A stretch of DNA of 40,740 bases, taken from contig PDLQ01000040.1 of assembly GCA_002591745.1 (NCBI GenBank), positions 1 to 40,740 of the forward strand. The letters run 5' to 3'. Position 1 is the stretch's first letter. Each line of letters opens with the position of its first letter. This document shows, piece after piece, positions 33,741 through 40,740 of this stretch. The DNA comes from Lewinellaceae bacterium SD302 (lineage in GTDB: Bacteria; Bacteroidota; Bacteroidia; Chitinophagales; Saprospiraceae). Under the pieces are notes generated by a model. That model saw nothing but the letters and a program-made list of their open reading frames with translations. It made no database searches and was not told the DNA's origin. The translations under genes were made by a program, and so were the position numbers.

Positions 33741-36272
33741 TTATTCCGGCTCAAAGCCAAGAATAATGTTGAATGTACCCAAGTTGCCGTTACCCTGTGG
33801 GTTAAGGTCGGGGTCTTTGTCGAAGCCGATACCGTAGTCGAAACCAAGCGTACCAAACATCGGGAGGAAGACACGGGCACCGACACCTACGCTCCGCTTA
33901 AGGTCGAACGGGTTGTACTCCCGTAAGCCGTTCCAGGCATTACCACCCTGGGCGAAGGCCAGTACGTAGATGGTACTGGAAGGGTTGAGGGACAGTGGGT
34001 AGCGAAGCTCAACGGTGAATTTGTTAAAGACCGGCGTAGCCACTTCCTGTCCCGTGAAATTGTTGACGTTGTTGGGGAGATCGGTGATGTCATAGCCCCG
34101 GAGGCTGATGATGTCGACCCCGGCGAAGGCAAACTGCTGATTGTTGATCCCGTCGCCACCCAACTGGAAGCGCTCGAACGGAGATGTACCGATACTGCGG
34201 TTATAGGTGCCGAGAATACCGATCTTGGCCTGGGCCTTGAAGACGAGCTTACCGACAAGGGTGGTGTACCAGTCGGCATTGAAGCGCCATTTGTGGTATT
34301 CCAGCCAGCGGAAACGCTCTTCGGTAGACAGCTTGGAGTAATCCTGATCGCTAAAGGCAGAGTAGGGGAGGGTAGCCTGCAAGCTCAGTTCAATGTTGGA
34401 GCCTTCACGGGGGAAGAGCGGATCACCGATGGTATTGCGCGCCAGGGTAAGACCGAGGCTGAAGTTGTTGTAGTTGCCTTCGGTTACCACCTGGCCTTCG
34501 TCGGTAACGAAGAGGTTGCTCCATTGATTCAAACGCAGGGTCTGGAGGTTGAGACCGGCCCGGAAGATGAAGTTGTCGTCTGGCCAGCGCAGGCGGGTAC
34601 CCAGGGTGCCGGATACCTGTTGGATGGTGAGTGAGCGGGGAGACTCGTCGGTACCCAGGTTGTAGCGGTTGTAAAAACCGGCTACGGTGAGGGAAGTCGG
34701 ACGTTTGCCACCCAACCAGGGCTCGGTGAAACTCAGATTGTAGGATTGGAAGAAACGGCCATTGGTCTGGGCGCGGATACTCAAACGCTGTCCGTCACCC
34801 TGGGGCAGCGGGTGCCAGGCTTCTTTGTTGAAAAGATTGCGGAGGCTGAAGTTGTTGAAAGTGACCCCGAGGGTACCGATAACACCACGGCGACCACCCC
34901 AACCTGCACTGAGTTCCAGTTGGTCGGAAGGCTTCTCTTCCAGAACGTATTCGATATCTACGGTGCCGCGGTCGGGGTTGACCGGGGTGTTCATGGTCAT
35001 CGTTTCCTGGTTAAAGTAACCAAGGGCGAGAATTTGACGTTGGGAGCGAATGATGTCCGAACGGCTGAATTTGTCACCCGGCTCGGTGCGGATCTCACGG
35101 CGGATCACGTGCTCGTGGGTCCGGTCGTTACCGATGATGACCACTTTATCGATGGTGGCCTGGGGGCCTTCGTTGATGCGGATCTCCAAATCGATGCTGT
35201 CGCCGACAATAGCTTTTTCTACCGGGGTGACGTTGAAGAAGAGGTAGCCGTTGTCCATGTAAAGTGAACTGACGTCACGGTTGTCCTGACTGAACTGAAG
35301 GCGGGTCTGTAGCAGTTCGTCATTGTAAATGTCGCCCTTCTCAATACCGAGTACGTTGCTCAGCGTTTCGCTGTCGTAAATAGAGTTGCCTTTCCATTCG
35401 ATGTTGCGGAAGTAGTACTGGTTGCCTTCATCGACGTAGAGATCGATAACCAGTTCGTCTTTGTCGTTTCGGTACAGGCTGTCGCTGGTAATGCGGGCAT
35501 CGCGGAAACCTTCCTTGTTATAGTAGGCAATGACCGCTTTTTTATCCAGCTCGTATTCCTTTTGCTGGAACTTGGAGCCGGCGAGAATCTTTCTTTTCTC
35601 TTTCGTTTCCTTCATCTGCTTGCGCAGTTTGCGTTCCTTGACATTTTCGGCACCGATGAAGTTAATGTCCTTGATCTTCACTTTGTCGTAGCGCTCCACG
35701 TCAAAAACTAGGCGCACGGAGTTGGCGCGGGCGGTGTCTACGACCTCTTCAACGCTCACCTTGGTATCCAGGTATCCTTTCTCAACGAAGAACTTACGGA
35801 TGCCGTCGGCGGCGTTCACTTTATTGTTTTCGGTAACGATACCGCCACGAACGATGTGGACGTTCACCACCTCATTCAGGTCATCGTGCAAAGCCTGTTT
35901 GACACCCTGGTAGCTGTAACGCAGCAGGCGCGGGCGCTCCTGGACCCGAACGATCAGGAAGATGACATTACCGATGGTCTTTTCCTTTTCAATGGCCACG
36001 TCGGTAAAAAGACGGAGCCGCCAGAGATTACGCAGTGCTTTGGGAATATCGGCGCCGGGTACGCGAATCTGATCGCCTACGCTCAGGCCGGTAACGCCCA
36101 GGATAGCGTTCTGCTCGGCGAAAAAGGCACCTTCGACCCGAAGTCCGCCGATCTCGTACTCATTCACCTCGCTGTAATCGAATACGGGCGGGTTAAGACT
36201 GTCTTGCTGGGCGGTCAGCGCAGCCGGGATCAGTAAAGACAGGACGGTAAGAAGTAGGAAAGTTAATCTCAT
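33741..36272 (-). CDS. bamA: outer-membrane protein assembly factor BamA
   Basis: The product is 843 aa. It inserts beta-barrel proteins into the outer membrane. A signal peptide (MRLTFLLLTVLS, cut near LTAQ) is followed by POTRA domains (about 25-420) and a 16-strand barrel (about 440-843) including EEKPSDQLELSAGWGGRRG, RGYDITD and the C-terminal strand. The last residues are FEPE and not the usual aromatic end, as in other Bacteroidota. ATG 36272 is chosen because it starts the signal peptide, while the frame is open upstream. The gene follows uppS by 62 bp in the same operon. Confidence 0.95.
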   Translation of the reverse strand: MRLTFLLLTVLSLLIPAALTAQQDSLNPPVFDYSEVNEYEIGGLRVEGAFFAEQNAILGVTGLSVGDQIRVPGADIPKALRNLWRLRLFTDVAIEKEKTIGNVIFLIVRVQERPRLLRYSYQGVKQALHDDLNEVVNVHIVRGGIVTENNKVNAADGIRKFFVEKGYLDTKVSVEEVVDTARANSVRLVFDVERYDKVKIKDINFIGAENVKERKLRKQMKETKEKRKILAGSKFQQKEYELDKKAVIAYYNKEGFRDARITSDSLYRNDKDELVIDLYVDEGNQYYFRNIEWKGNSIYDSETLSNVLGIEKGDIYNDELLQTRLQFSQDNRDVSSLYMDNGYLFFNVTPVEKAIVGDSIDLEIRINEGPQATIDKVVIIGNDRTHEHVIRREIRTEPGDKFSRSDIIRSQRQILALGYFNQETMTMNTPVNPDRGTVDIEYVLEEKPSDQLELSAGWGGRRGVIGTLGVTFNNFSLRNLFNKEAWHPLPQGDGQRLSIRAQTNGRFFQSYNLSFTEPWLGGKRPTSLTVAGFYNRYNLGTDESPRSLTIQQVSGTLGTRLRWPDDNFIFRAGLNLQTLRLNQWSNLFVTDEGQVVTEGNYNNFSLGLTLARNTIGDPLFPREGSNIELSLQATLPYSAFSDQDYSKLSTEERFRWLEYHKWRFNADWYTTLVGKLVFKAQAKIGILGTYNRSIGTSPFERFQLGGDGINNQQFAFAGVDIISLRGYDITDLPNNVNNFTGQEVATPVFNKFTVELRYPLSLNPSSTIYVLAFAQGGNAWNGLREYNPFDLKRSVGVGARVFLPMFGTLGFDYGIGFDKDPDLNPQGNGNLGTFNIILGFEPE

Positions 36273-36334
36273 TGGTTCTACGTTTCCAGCGCTGGCTAAA
36301 GTGATACACAACTTTAGCCGGCACCGGCTCTTCA

Positions 36335-37114
36335 TCAGAGAGGCTTACTAATGGTGTCGGGGTTGGTTGGTTGGCCCAATTGGGCACTGGTTTTTCCAAA
36401 ACGGCGTTCGCGGCCCTGGAAATCCAGGATTGCCCGGTGGAGATCCGGCTTACGGAATTCCGGCCAGAAGACCGGGCTGAAGTAAAATTCAGCGTAGGCG
36501 GCCTGCCAGAGGAAAAAGTTACTCAGTCGGTGTTCGTTGCTGGTACGAATGATCAGTTCAGGGTCGGGCAGGTTGCTGGTGCTCAGGTGAGCAGACAGGT
36601 CGCTGGCCTGGATGTTCTCGGGCTTGATCTGACCCATTGCTACTTTGTTAGCCAAAGCCCGCGTAGCGTTCAGAATATCCCACTTCCCGCTGTAGTTGAG
36701 GGCCAGGACGAGGTCCATGCGGTCGTTGTCCTTGGTGTGTTCGATGCCGAATTCGAGGGCTTGCAGGGTAGGGGAGGGTAGTCCTTGCAGATCACCCACG
36801 GCCCGCAGGCGGATACTGTTTTTCATCAGCGTTTCCATCTCCCCGGCGATGGTGTTGACGAGCAACTCCATCAAGGCACCTACTTCCTCCACTGGCCGGC
36901 TCCAGTTTTCGGTACTGAAGGCATAGAGGCTGAGACATTCGATACCGATCTCAGCACAGCCTTCCACGGTTTCCCGCACGGCTTCAATGGCGTTGTTGTG
37001 ACCAAAAACACGGGGCTTCCCCTGGGTTTCAGCCCAGCGGCCGTTGCCGTCCATAATCACCCCCACGTGGCGTGGCAGGCGGTTCTTATCAATCTTGTTG
37101 AGGAGTTCGGACAT
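36335..37114 (-). CDS. uppS: undecaprenyl diphosphate synthase (isoprenyl transferase)
   Basis: The product is 259 aa. It makes the C55 lipid carrier needed for peptidoglycan and LPS. The catalytic D22 lies in MDGNGRWAE (21-29), followed by SLYAFSTENWSRP, and IIRTSNEHRLSNFFLW near the C-terminus, all conserved in cis-prenyltransferases. ATG 37114 gives the usual Bacteroidota start (MSELLNKIDK); ATG 37129 is the alternative. A -7 box (37137-37144) lies just upstream. bamA follows by 62 bp. The copy of GCTACTTTG at 36639-36647 is read as NKVAM without extra residues relative to E. coli UppS as I recall it. Confidence 0.96.
   Translation of the reverse strand: MSELLNKIDKNRLPRHVGVIMDGNGRWAETQGKPRVFGHNNAIEAVRETVEGCAEIGIECLSLYAFSTENWSRPVEEVGALMELLVNTIAGEMETLMKNSIRLRAVGDLQGLPSPTLQALEFGIEHTKDNDRMDLVLALNYSGKWDILNATRALANKVAMGQIKPENIQASDLSAHLSTSNLPDPELIIRTSNEHRLSNFFLWQAAYAEFYFSPVFWPEFRKPDLHRAILDFQGRERRFGKTSAQLGQPTNPDTISKPL
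36639..36647 (+). repeat. GCTACTTTG motif inside uppS
   Basis: This copy has the full flank (CCATT before, TTAGCCAAAG after). In the gene (minus strand) it is read as codons for ANKVAMG. Confidence 0.75.
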
Positions 37115-37136
37115 GGTGGGGTTTCCCATTGGGGCG

Positions 37137-37144
37137 CAAAAATA
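37137..37144 (-). promoter_or_regulatory. -7 promoter box of uppS-bamA
   Basis: On the minus strand TATTTTTG matches TAnnTTTG, 7 nt before ATG 37129 and 22 nt before ATG 37114. Confidence 0.55.
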
Positions 37145-37293
37145 GGCAATTCCTGAGGAATGAAGGATTGAAGTTGGCAGGAATGAAGGGATGTGGTGGT
37201 TGGCGACGGGTATGGAGACAGAGAGGTGATCGGTGGGGCAGCCGTCTTTCAGCACTCCCGTTACCAGTTTGGCCTGGGCCGGTAATGCCGTCG

Positions 37294-39717
37294 CTAGTGA
37301 TTTCTCAAGGCAGCCTTAAAGGCGGCCAGGTCACCATCTATAAAAGAGAGGATGGGGCGGCCGAGGTCCTGGAAGGTGAAGGATTTGTTGCGAAAAGTAG
37401 CCGAGAATTTCTCTTCATTATGGTCGTAGCTAATTGTGCTGAGGCCCATTGGTAAGCCGAATTCATTATTTTCGACATCATATAGGCCGTATTGATGGTA
37501 GCCTTTCTTCACTATAGCATAACTGTGATACTGAGTCGGGGCCATATGATGCACCTCAAATGGAAGGCAATCACTGGTATTACCTAAGGTGTCAATAAAG
37601 ACAGTACGGCCGGATTCACATCGAGCGTATGTGTAATCACAAGTAAATTGACTATAATTTTTGTAATTATCTAGCAGGTGTAAGCTACCATCAGGTTGGA
37701 AAAAGATCATTTGGTATTCGTCGTCTAAAGTCTTGACTTTGAGAATAGGTCGGTTTAATGCCGGTGCAAAAGGAGCATCCTCTGAAATCGCACTCTGAAT
37801 ACTAGAGAAAGCTAGAGAGTCGCGATTGTTGTCCTCATTATTGTACTTTAAAAGTAGCCAATTGGATGAGTATGAATCCCGAATTTTGCCGAATAACCAA
37901 TTTTCGTTTACGACCGTTAAATCCGTCATTACCGGTGATAAAGGACCATTTGAATTGAACAATAAAGTAACCTTATTGCTGCTGGTTTGGCCTATATATT
38001 CACACCTGAAAACACCTTCTGATATTGGAGAAATAGATAGTGGCGGTCCCTGATCGGCATATAGATTATCGGTGGCTTTGGGGGTAAGCAAGCCAGCTTT
38101 TGCGCTCATCAGTCCAATATAAGGCTCATCACCGGAGAGCGCAGAAAAACGGTACCTTGAAGTGCCCGTTGCAGGATCGAAAGGGGTATAAAATTCGGAG
38201 TCAAAAAGCGCCGTCACCGTAGGCAGCTCATTAAAACTATAGAGTTTCGTTTTTCCATCACGATATAGTATACCCGTTCGTTTGGGAGGAATATTGTCTG
38301 CCACCCAGGCTACGTCAAAGTTCTCATCGAAATCTCCGAGATAAGTGTAGAGTCCGGGAAGGACTTTGCTTCCGTTATCGTATATGTAACCATACATTGT
38401 ATGGGTTCCGTTCACATTATAATGGGTGGTTTTGTGGTAGCCTTTGGAATCTTCATCCCATTCTATGCGGTCATAAGCTGCCGATATATCCTTCCCTTTC
38501 AAGTCTACGAATTTTTGTTTTCTAATTGAGGAGCGGCCTAATTTTTCGTAAGTCGATACCAGGATTTTGTGTTCATCTAAATTGTGTATTTCCGCATAAG
38601 TGGGTGGGAAGCCAACTTTTTTATTCATTGGATCGAATAGTCCTTCTTTGAGCCCGACCTTAACAATAAAGAATCTTCCTTGCCTACGATAGGTCGCTTT
38701 GCCTTTGATTTTGTGAATTGATCTAAAGTTATCTTTTATATCAAGTAACTGAGTTTGAATTTCATTCTGAACCGCTAAAAAATCTTTACCTATCAGATTT
38801 ATATTAGAATAGGACGCTGGAAGTACCAGAAAGCCATTATTGTCCAGGAGATTAAATTCGCTTGGGGTCCGGGACGCCAGGATATATTTGTCAAGTGCTT
38901 CCAGTGATGAATAGGGACCACCTATGGTTTTGCCCCGTCGGTCTAGGAGGTATGTCAAGCTATTTTTAATTCCAACAAACAGAGGAGAATTATTAGGCGC
39001 TGAAGTAATACTTTCAAACTTATCGGATATCTTTTTTCCTTTACTTCCGATAAGCCAATACATCACTTCTCCGCCAGTAGAACCCACGATAGCTGTGCCT
39101 CCACTAAAATCTTCCGCAAACGCATACCGCTCACAGCCGTTCCCGAAATTAGCCGGTGTCAGACACTCGTCAGTTCCTTCGTTTACGTAGTAATACTGCC
39201 CCAGCCGCCAAACCCTGGCAATACCTTCTTTGGCGGGATAGCGAATTTGTAAACCGTAATCCGCCAGGTCACTTTCGCTGACGGGAAGCACCAGTACTTT
39301 AAACGATTTTTCCTCAGCTTCGTAAACCTGAAAATTGCTGGTTAACAGGCGGTCGTTGGCGAAGTCTTTGACGCAGATTTCCATGTCGTCAGGAAGCTGA
39401 GAGACCAGCTCCTGCGCCAGGGAGAGCCTGTTGACTGGTGCAATTGCGCTGATCTTGTTTCTCGGCTCGAATTCCTGTTGCAAAAAACCCTGAATTATCA
39501 TCAGTGCTTCTCCGGTCGCCACCACGCAACCGCCGTTGGGGCAATCTATCCGCTGGATGTTGGCGGTGGTGGCCTGAATAACGGTCCCGTTGTTGTCTCC
39601 GTAAATATTCAGTTCAGCACGATTGACTTCACACTGCTTGCCGCCGGCTTGTGCCGATAACTGACTGGCTAGTAAGTACAACAGGGCAAGTACAAAGATT
39701 CGTCTAGCTTTCATCAT
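37294..39717 (-). CDS. secreted WG-repeat-like protein of unknown function
   Basis: The product is 807 aa from ATG 39717 (or ATG 39714; a GTG at 39726 is less likely). A signal peptide is present (KARRIFVLALLYLLASQLSAQ). Near the mature N-terminus is NIYGDNNGTVIQATTANIQ. Most of the rest has repeated short blocks such as KEGLFDPMNKKVGFP, YGYIYDNGSKVLPG and YGLYDVENNEFGLP, which resemble degenerate WG (KWG) beta repeats. The middle of the gene looks richer in A and T than its neighbours, suggesting transfer. Its start overlaps the end of the upstream lipoprotein gene by 14 bp, so the two are probably cotranscribed. No catalytic motif is visible. Confidence 0.75.
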   Translation of the reverse strand: MMKARRIFVLALLYLLASQLSAQAGGKQCEVNRAELNIYGDNNGTVIQATTANIQRIDCPNGGCVVATGEALMIIQGFLQQEFEPRNKISAIAPVNRLSLAQELVSQLPDDMEICVKDFANDRLLTSNFQVYEAEEKSFKVLVLPVSESDLADYGLQIRYPAKEGIARVWRLGQYYYVNEGTDECLTPANFGNGCERYAFAEDFSGGTAIVGSTGGEVMYWLIGSKGKKISDKFESITSAPNNSPLFVGIKNSLTYLLDRRGKTIGGPYSSLEALDKYILASRTPSEFNLLDNNGFLVLPASYSNINLIGKDFLAVQNEIQTQLLDIKDNFRSIHKIKGKATYRRQGRFFIVKVGLKEGLFDPMNKKVGFPPTYAEIHNLDEHKILVSTYEKLGRSSIRKQKFVDLKGKDISAAYDRIEWDEDSKGYHKTTHYNVNGTHTMYGYIYDNGSKVLPGLYTYLGDFDENFDVAWVADNIPPKRTGILYRDGKTKLYSFNELPTVTALFDSEFYTPFDPATGTSRYRFSALSGDEPYIGLMSAKAGLLTPKATDNLYADQGPPLSISPISEGVFRCEYIGQTSSNKVTLLFNSNGPLSPVMTDLTVVNENWLFGKIRDSYSSNWLLLKYNNEDNNRDSLAFSSIQSAISEDAPFAPALNRPILKVKTLDDEYQMIFFQPDGSLHLLDNYKNYSQFTCDYTYARCESGRTVFIDTLGNTSDCLPFEVHHMAPTQYHSYAIVKKGYHQYGLYDVENNEFGLPMGLSTISYDHNEEKFSATFRNKSFTFQDLGRPILSFIDGDLAAFKAALRNH

Positions 39718-40369
39718 CTCCTCCACTGTTTATAGTACCGATATTGATCGTTTCCCCCTGGATGATCTGCCCCTTGTTTTCTCCCTTTACGTTTGTGTTG
39801 AAAGTGCTTCCGTTCTTCTTCTCCGCAGCTGGAGCCGGAGGGCTGACAGGGGGGGTGTTTTCCGGTCGGGTCAAATCAGTTTGTCTTTTCTTATCAATTG
39901 ATCGGGCTACGATTTCTTCCACTTTTTCTCCGTAAGCCTCCACGTAGGCAGCACTCATTTCTCGTTTCTGGGTGGTACTCAAAGAATCGTCCTCGCAAAC
40001 GAGTTGTAACAAAGCGCAGTTAACCGTCCGGTACAGGTTCGCGTACTGGGTCAGGTCGTCATCTCCACCGGCAATTTTCCAATATACTTCTTCTACGACC
40101 TCCTCCGATTTATCGTAACCACCCTTTCCCGTCAATTCGGCGTTGATGTACTTTTTTGCAATCGGGATGCCCGCATTCAGGCTGCCGCCAATGTCGGTTT
40201 CAGATTTAGAAGCAGCACTGGTGTTTGTTGTGCTCTCCGAAGTGTTTTGCCCAATCGGGCAGTGACTACAATCATGATTCGAACGAGAATCTACGGTCGA
40301 TTCATTGGTGTCAGAGCCACAACTTGCCAAAAGCAAGAATAGCAACAGGTAATGGGTAAAGGGAGGCAT
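39704..40369 (-). CDS. lipoprotein of unknown function paired with the WG-like gene
   Basis: The product is 221 aa from ATG 40369; the frame is open further up but this start gives a signal sequence with lipobox LASC (C17). After a Ser/Thr/Asn-rich linker, a helical middle part (about 70-165, with YANLYRTVNCALLQLVCEDDSLS) is followed by a Pro-rich stretch and a C-terminal GENKGQIIQGETINIGTINSGG-type segment. The core GENKGQIIQ closely resembles GDNNGTVIQ in the next protein. I do not recognise the family. It is first in the two-gene unit and lies next to a transposase fragment. Confidence 0.7.
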   Translation of the reverse strand: MPPFTHYLLLFLLLASCGSDTNESTVDSRSNHDCSHCPIGQNTSESTTNTSAASKSETDIGGSLNAGIPIAKKYINAELTGKGGYDKSEEVVEEVYWKIAGGDDDLTQYANLYRTVNCALLQLVCEDDSLSTTQKREMSAAYVEAYGEKVEEIVARSIDKKRQTDLTRPENTPPVSPPAPAAEKKNGSTFNTNVKGENKGQIIQGETINIGTINSGGDDES

Positions 40370-40593
40370 CGTGTTTGTTGTGCGGTTTAGAACAAGGTCT
40401 AATTTAATCGAACCCACGGTAGTAGCAAAATTCACGAATATTCTGGCGGGCTGGTTTTGTCGGCTGGCAAACCGGCGAGATGTAGGCATATTTATAGCTG
40501 CGGCAAAGCTCGGCGGTCAAAAATCACCCGGTGTGGCCGATGGAAGTATAATTGCTGATATTCTTTGGTGCTTATTAGAGTTGTTCGGATTGA
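40370..40593. other. spacer between the lipoprotein gene and the transposase
   Basis: The spacer must contain the inner end of the insertion sequence, but I cannot fix it because the partner end lies outside the window. A long plus-strand reading frame here shows no protein features. Confidence 0.4.
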
Positions 40594-40740
40594 TTATGAG
40601 CAAGTTAGCTGAAAGTTCCGTAAGCCCGCACATACACCAAGTACAGTAGAATAGAATCGTGCATTACGGCACCTAAGTCTATCTGACAAGAATCGATATC
40701 GTTTGAGCCCTCCGATAGCGTGCTCGACATAAATTCGTCT
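40594..40740 (-). CDS. IS5-type DDE transposase, C-terminal fragment (runs off the window)
   Basis: The last 48 residues of a transposase are read on the minus strand and continue past the right edge. The sequence VEHAIGGLKRYRFLSDRLR followed by RNARFYSTVLGVCAGLRNFQ is typical of the C-terminal part of the DDE_Tnp_4/IS5-family transposases, where the Glu in VEHAIGGLK is the third acidic catalytic residue. The stop is TAA at 40594-40596. It is not possible to tell here whether the rest of the gene is intact. Confidence 0.85.
   Translation of the reverse strand, partial: RRIYVEHAIGGLKRYRFLSDRLRCRNARFYSTVLGVCAGLRNFQLTCS

Overview
The window looks like chromosomal DNA of a Bacteroidota member, most likely a Saprospiraceae/Lewinella-type marine bacterium. 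This is inferred from gene content and not from any database match. The main clues are a short primary sigma factor without region 1.1, repeated TAnnTTTG -7 promoter boxes, a type IX secretion (Por) C-terminal sorting domain, a uppS-bamA pair, LANC/LASC-type lipoproteins and Bacteroidota-type proteins such as the START-like and YceI families.

Layout. 1-460: tRNA-Pro(TGG) with a partly duplicated 5' half upstream and a strong terminator. 458-3238: a small membrane protein, an LptF/LptG permease and a PAP2 phosphatase. 3492-8137: a saccharopine/alanine dehydrogenase-like enzyme, a large M16 protease and a ferredoxin. 8194-13896: a SlyD-like PPIase divergent from a THUMP methyltransferase, a zinc-ribbon protein, a large AddB-like PD-(D/E)XK nuclease and a START-like protein. 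14222-18029: rpoD, a TrmH-type methyltransferase, a di-haem peroxidase lipoprotein and rpmI-rplT. 18678-25546: glpD with a coupled small gene, divergent from a PfkB sugar kinase, then hldD, an SDR and an M20 peptidase. 25821-33209: SH3 lipoprotein, MFS transporter, DUF4874/DUF4832-type T9SS protein, CAP lipoprotein, small membrane protein, methyltransferase and YceI protein. 33741-37114: uppS-bamA. 37294-40740: a secreted WG-repeat-like protein, an overlapping lipoprotein gene, and the C-terminus of an IS5-type transposase running off the right edge.

Most genes are housekeeping genes in short transcription units. LptF/G, BamA and HldD all serve the lipopolysaccharide outer membrane, and UppS makes the lipid carrier for the envelope; GlpD and the kinase feed central carbon metabolism.

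The most unusual content is repetitive. The 9-mer GCTACTTTG occurs 14 times (about 0.3 expected), between genes and inside five genes, with a conserved flank ending AGCCAAAA. Two pairs form the ends of 148-bp hairpin elements that show a compensatory base change. This could be a mobile MITE/REP family or a DNA-uptake-type signal. A second, GC-rich REP-like palindrome occurs at two loci (seven units), and a third element (168 bp, 14-bp inverted ends, GAAT flanks) lies downstream of bamA.
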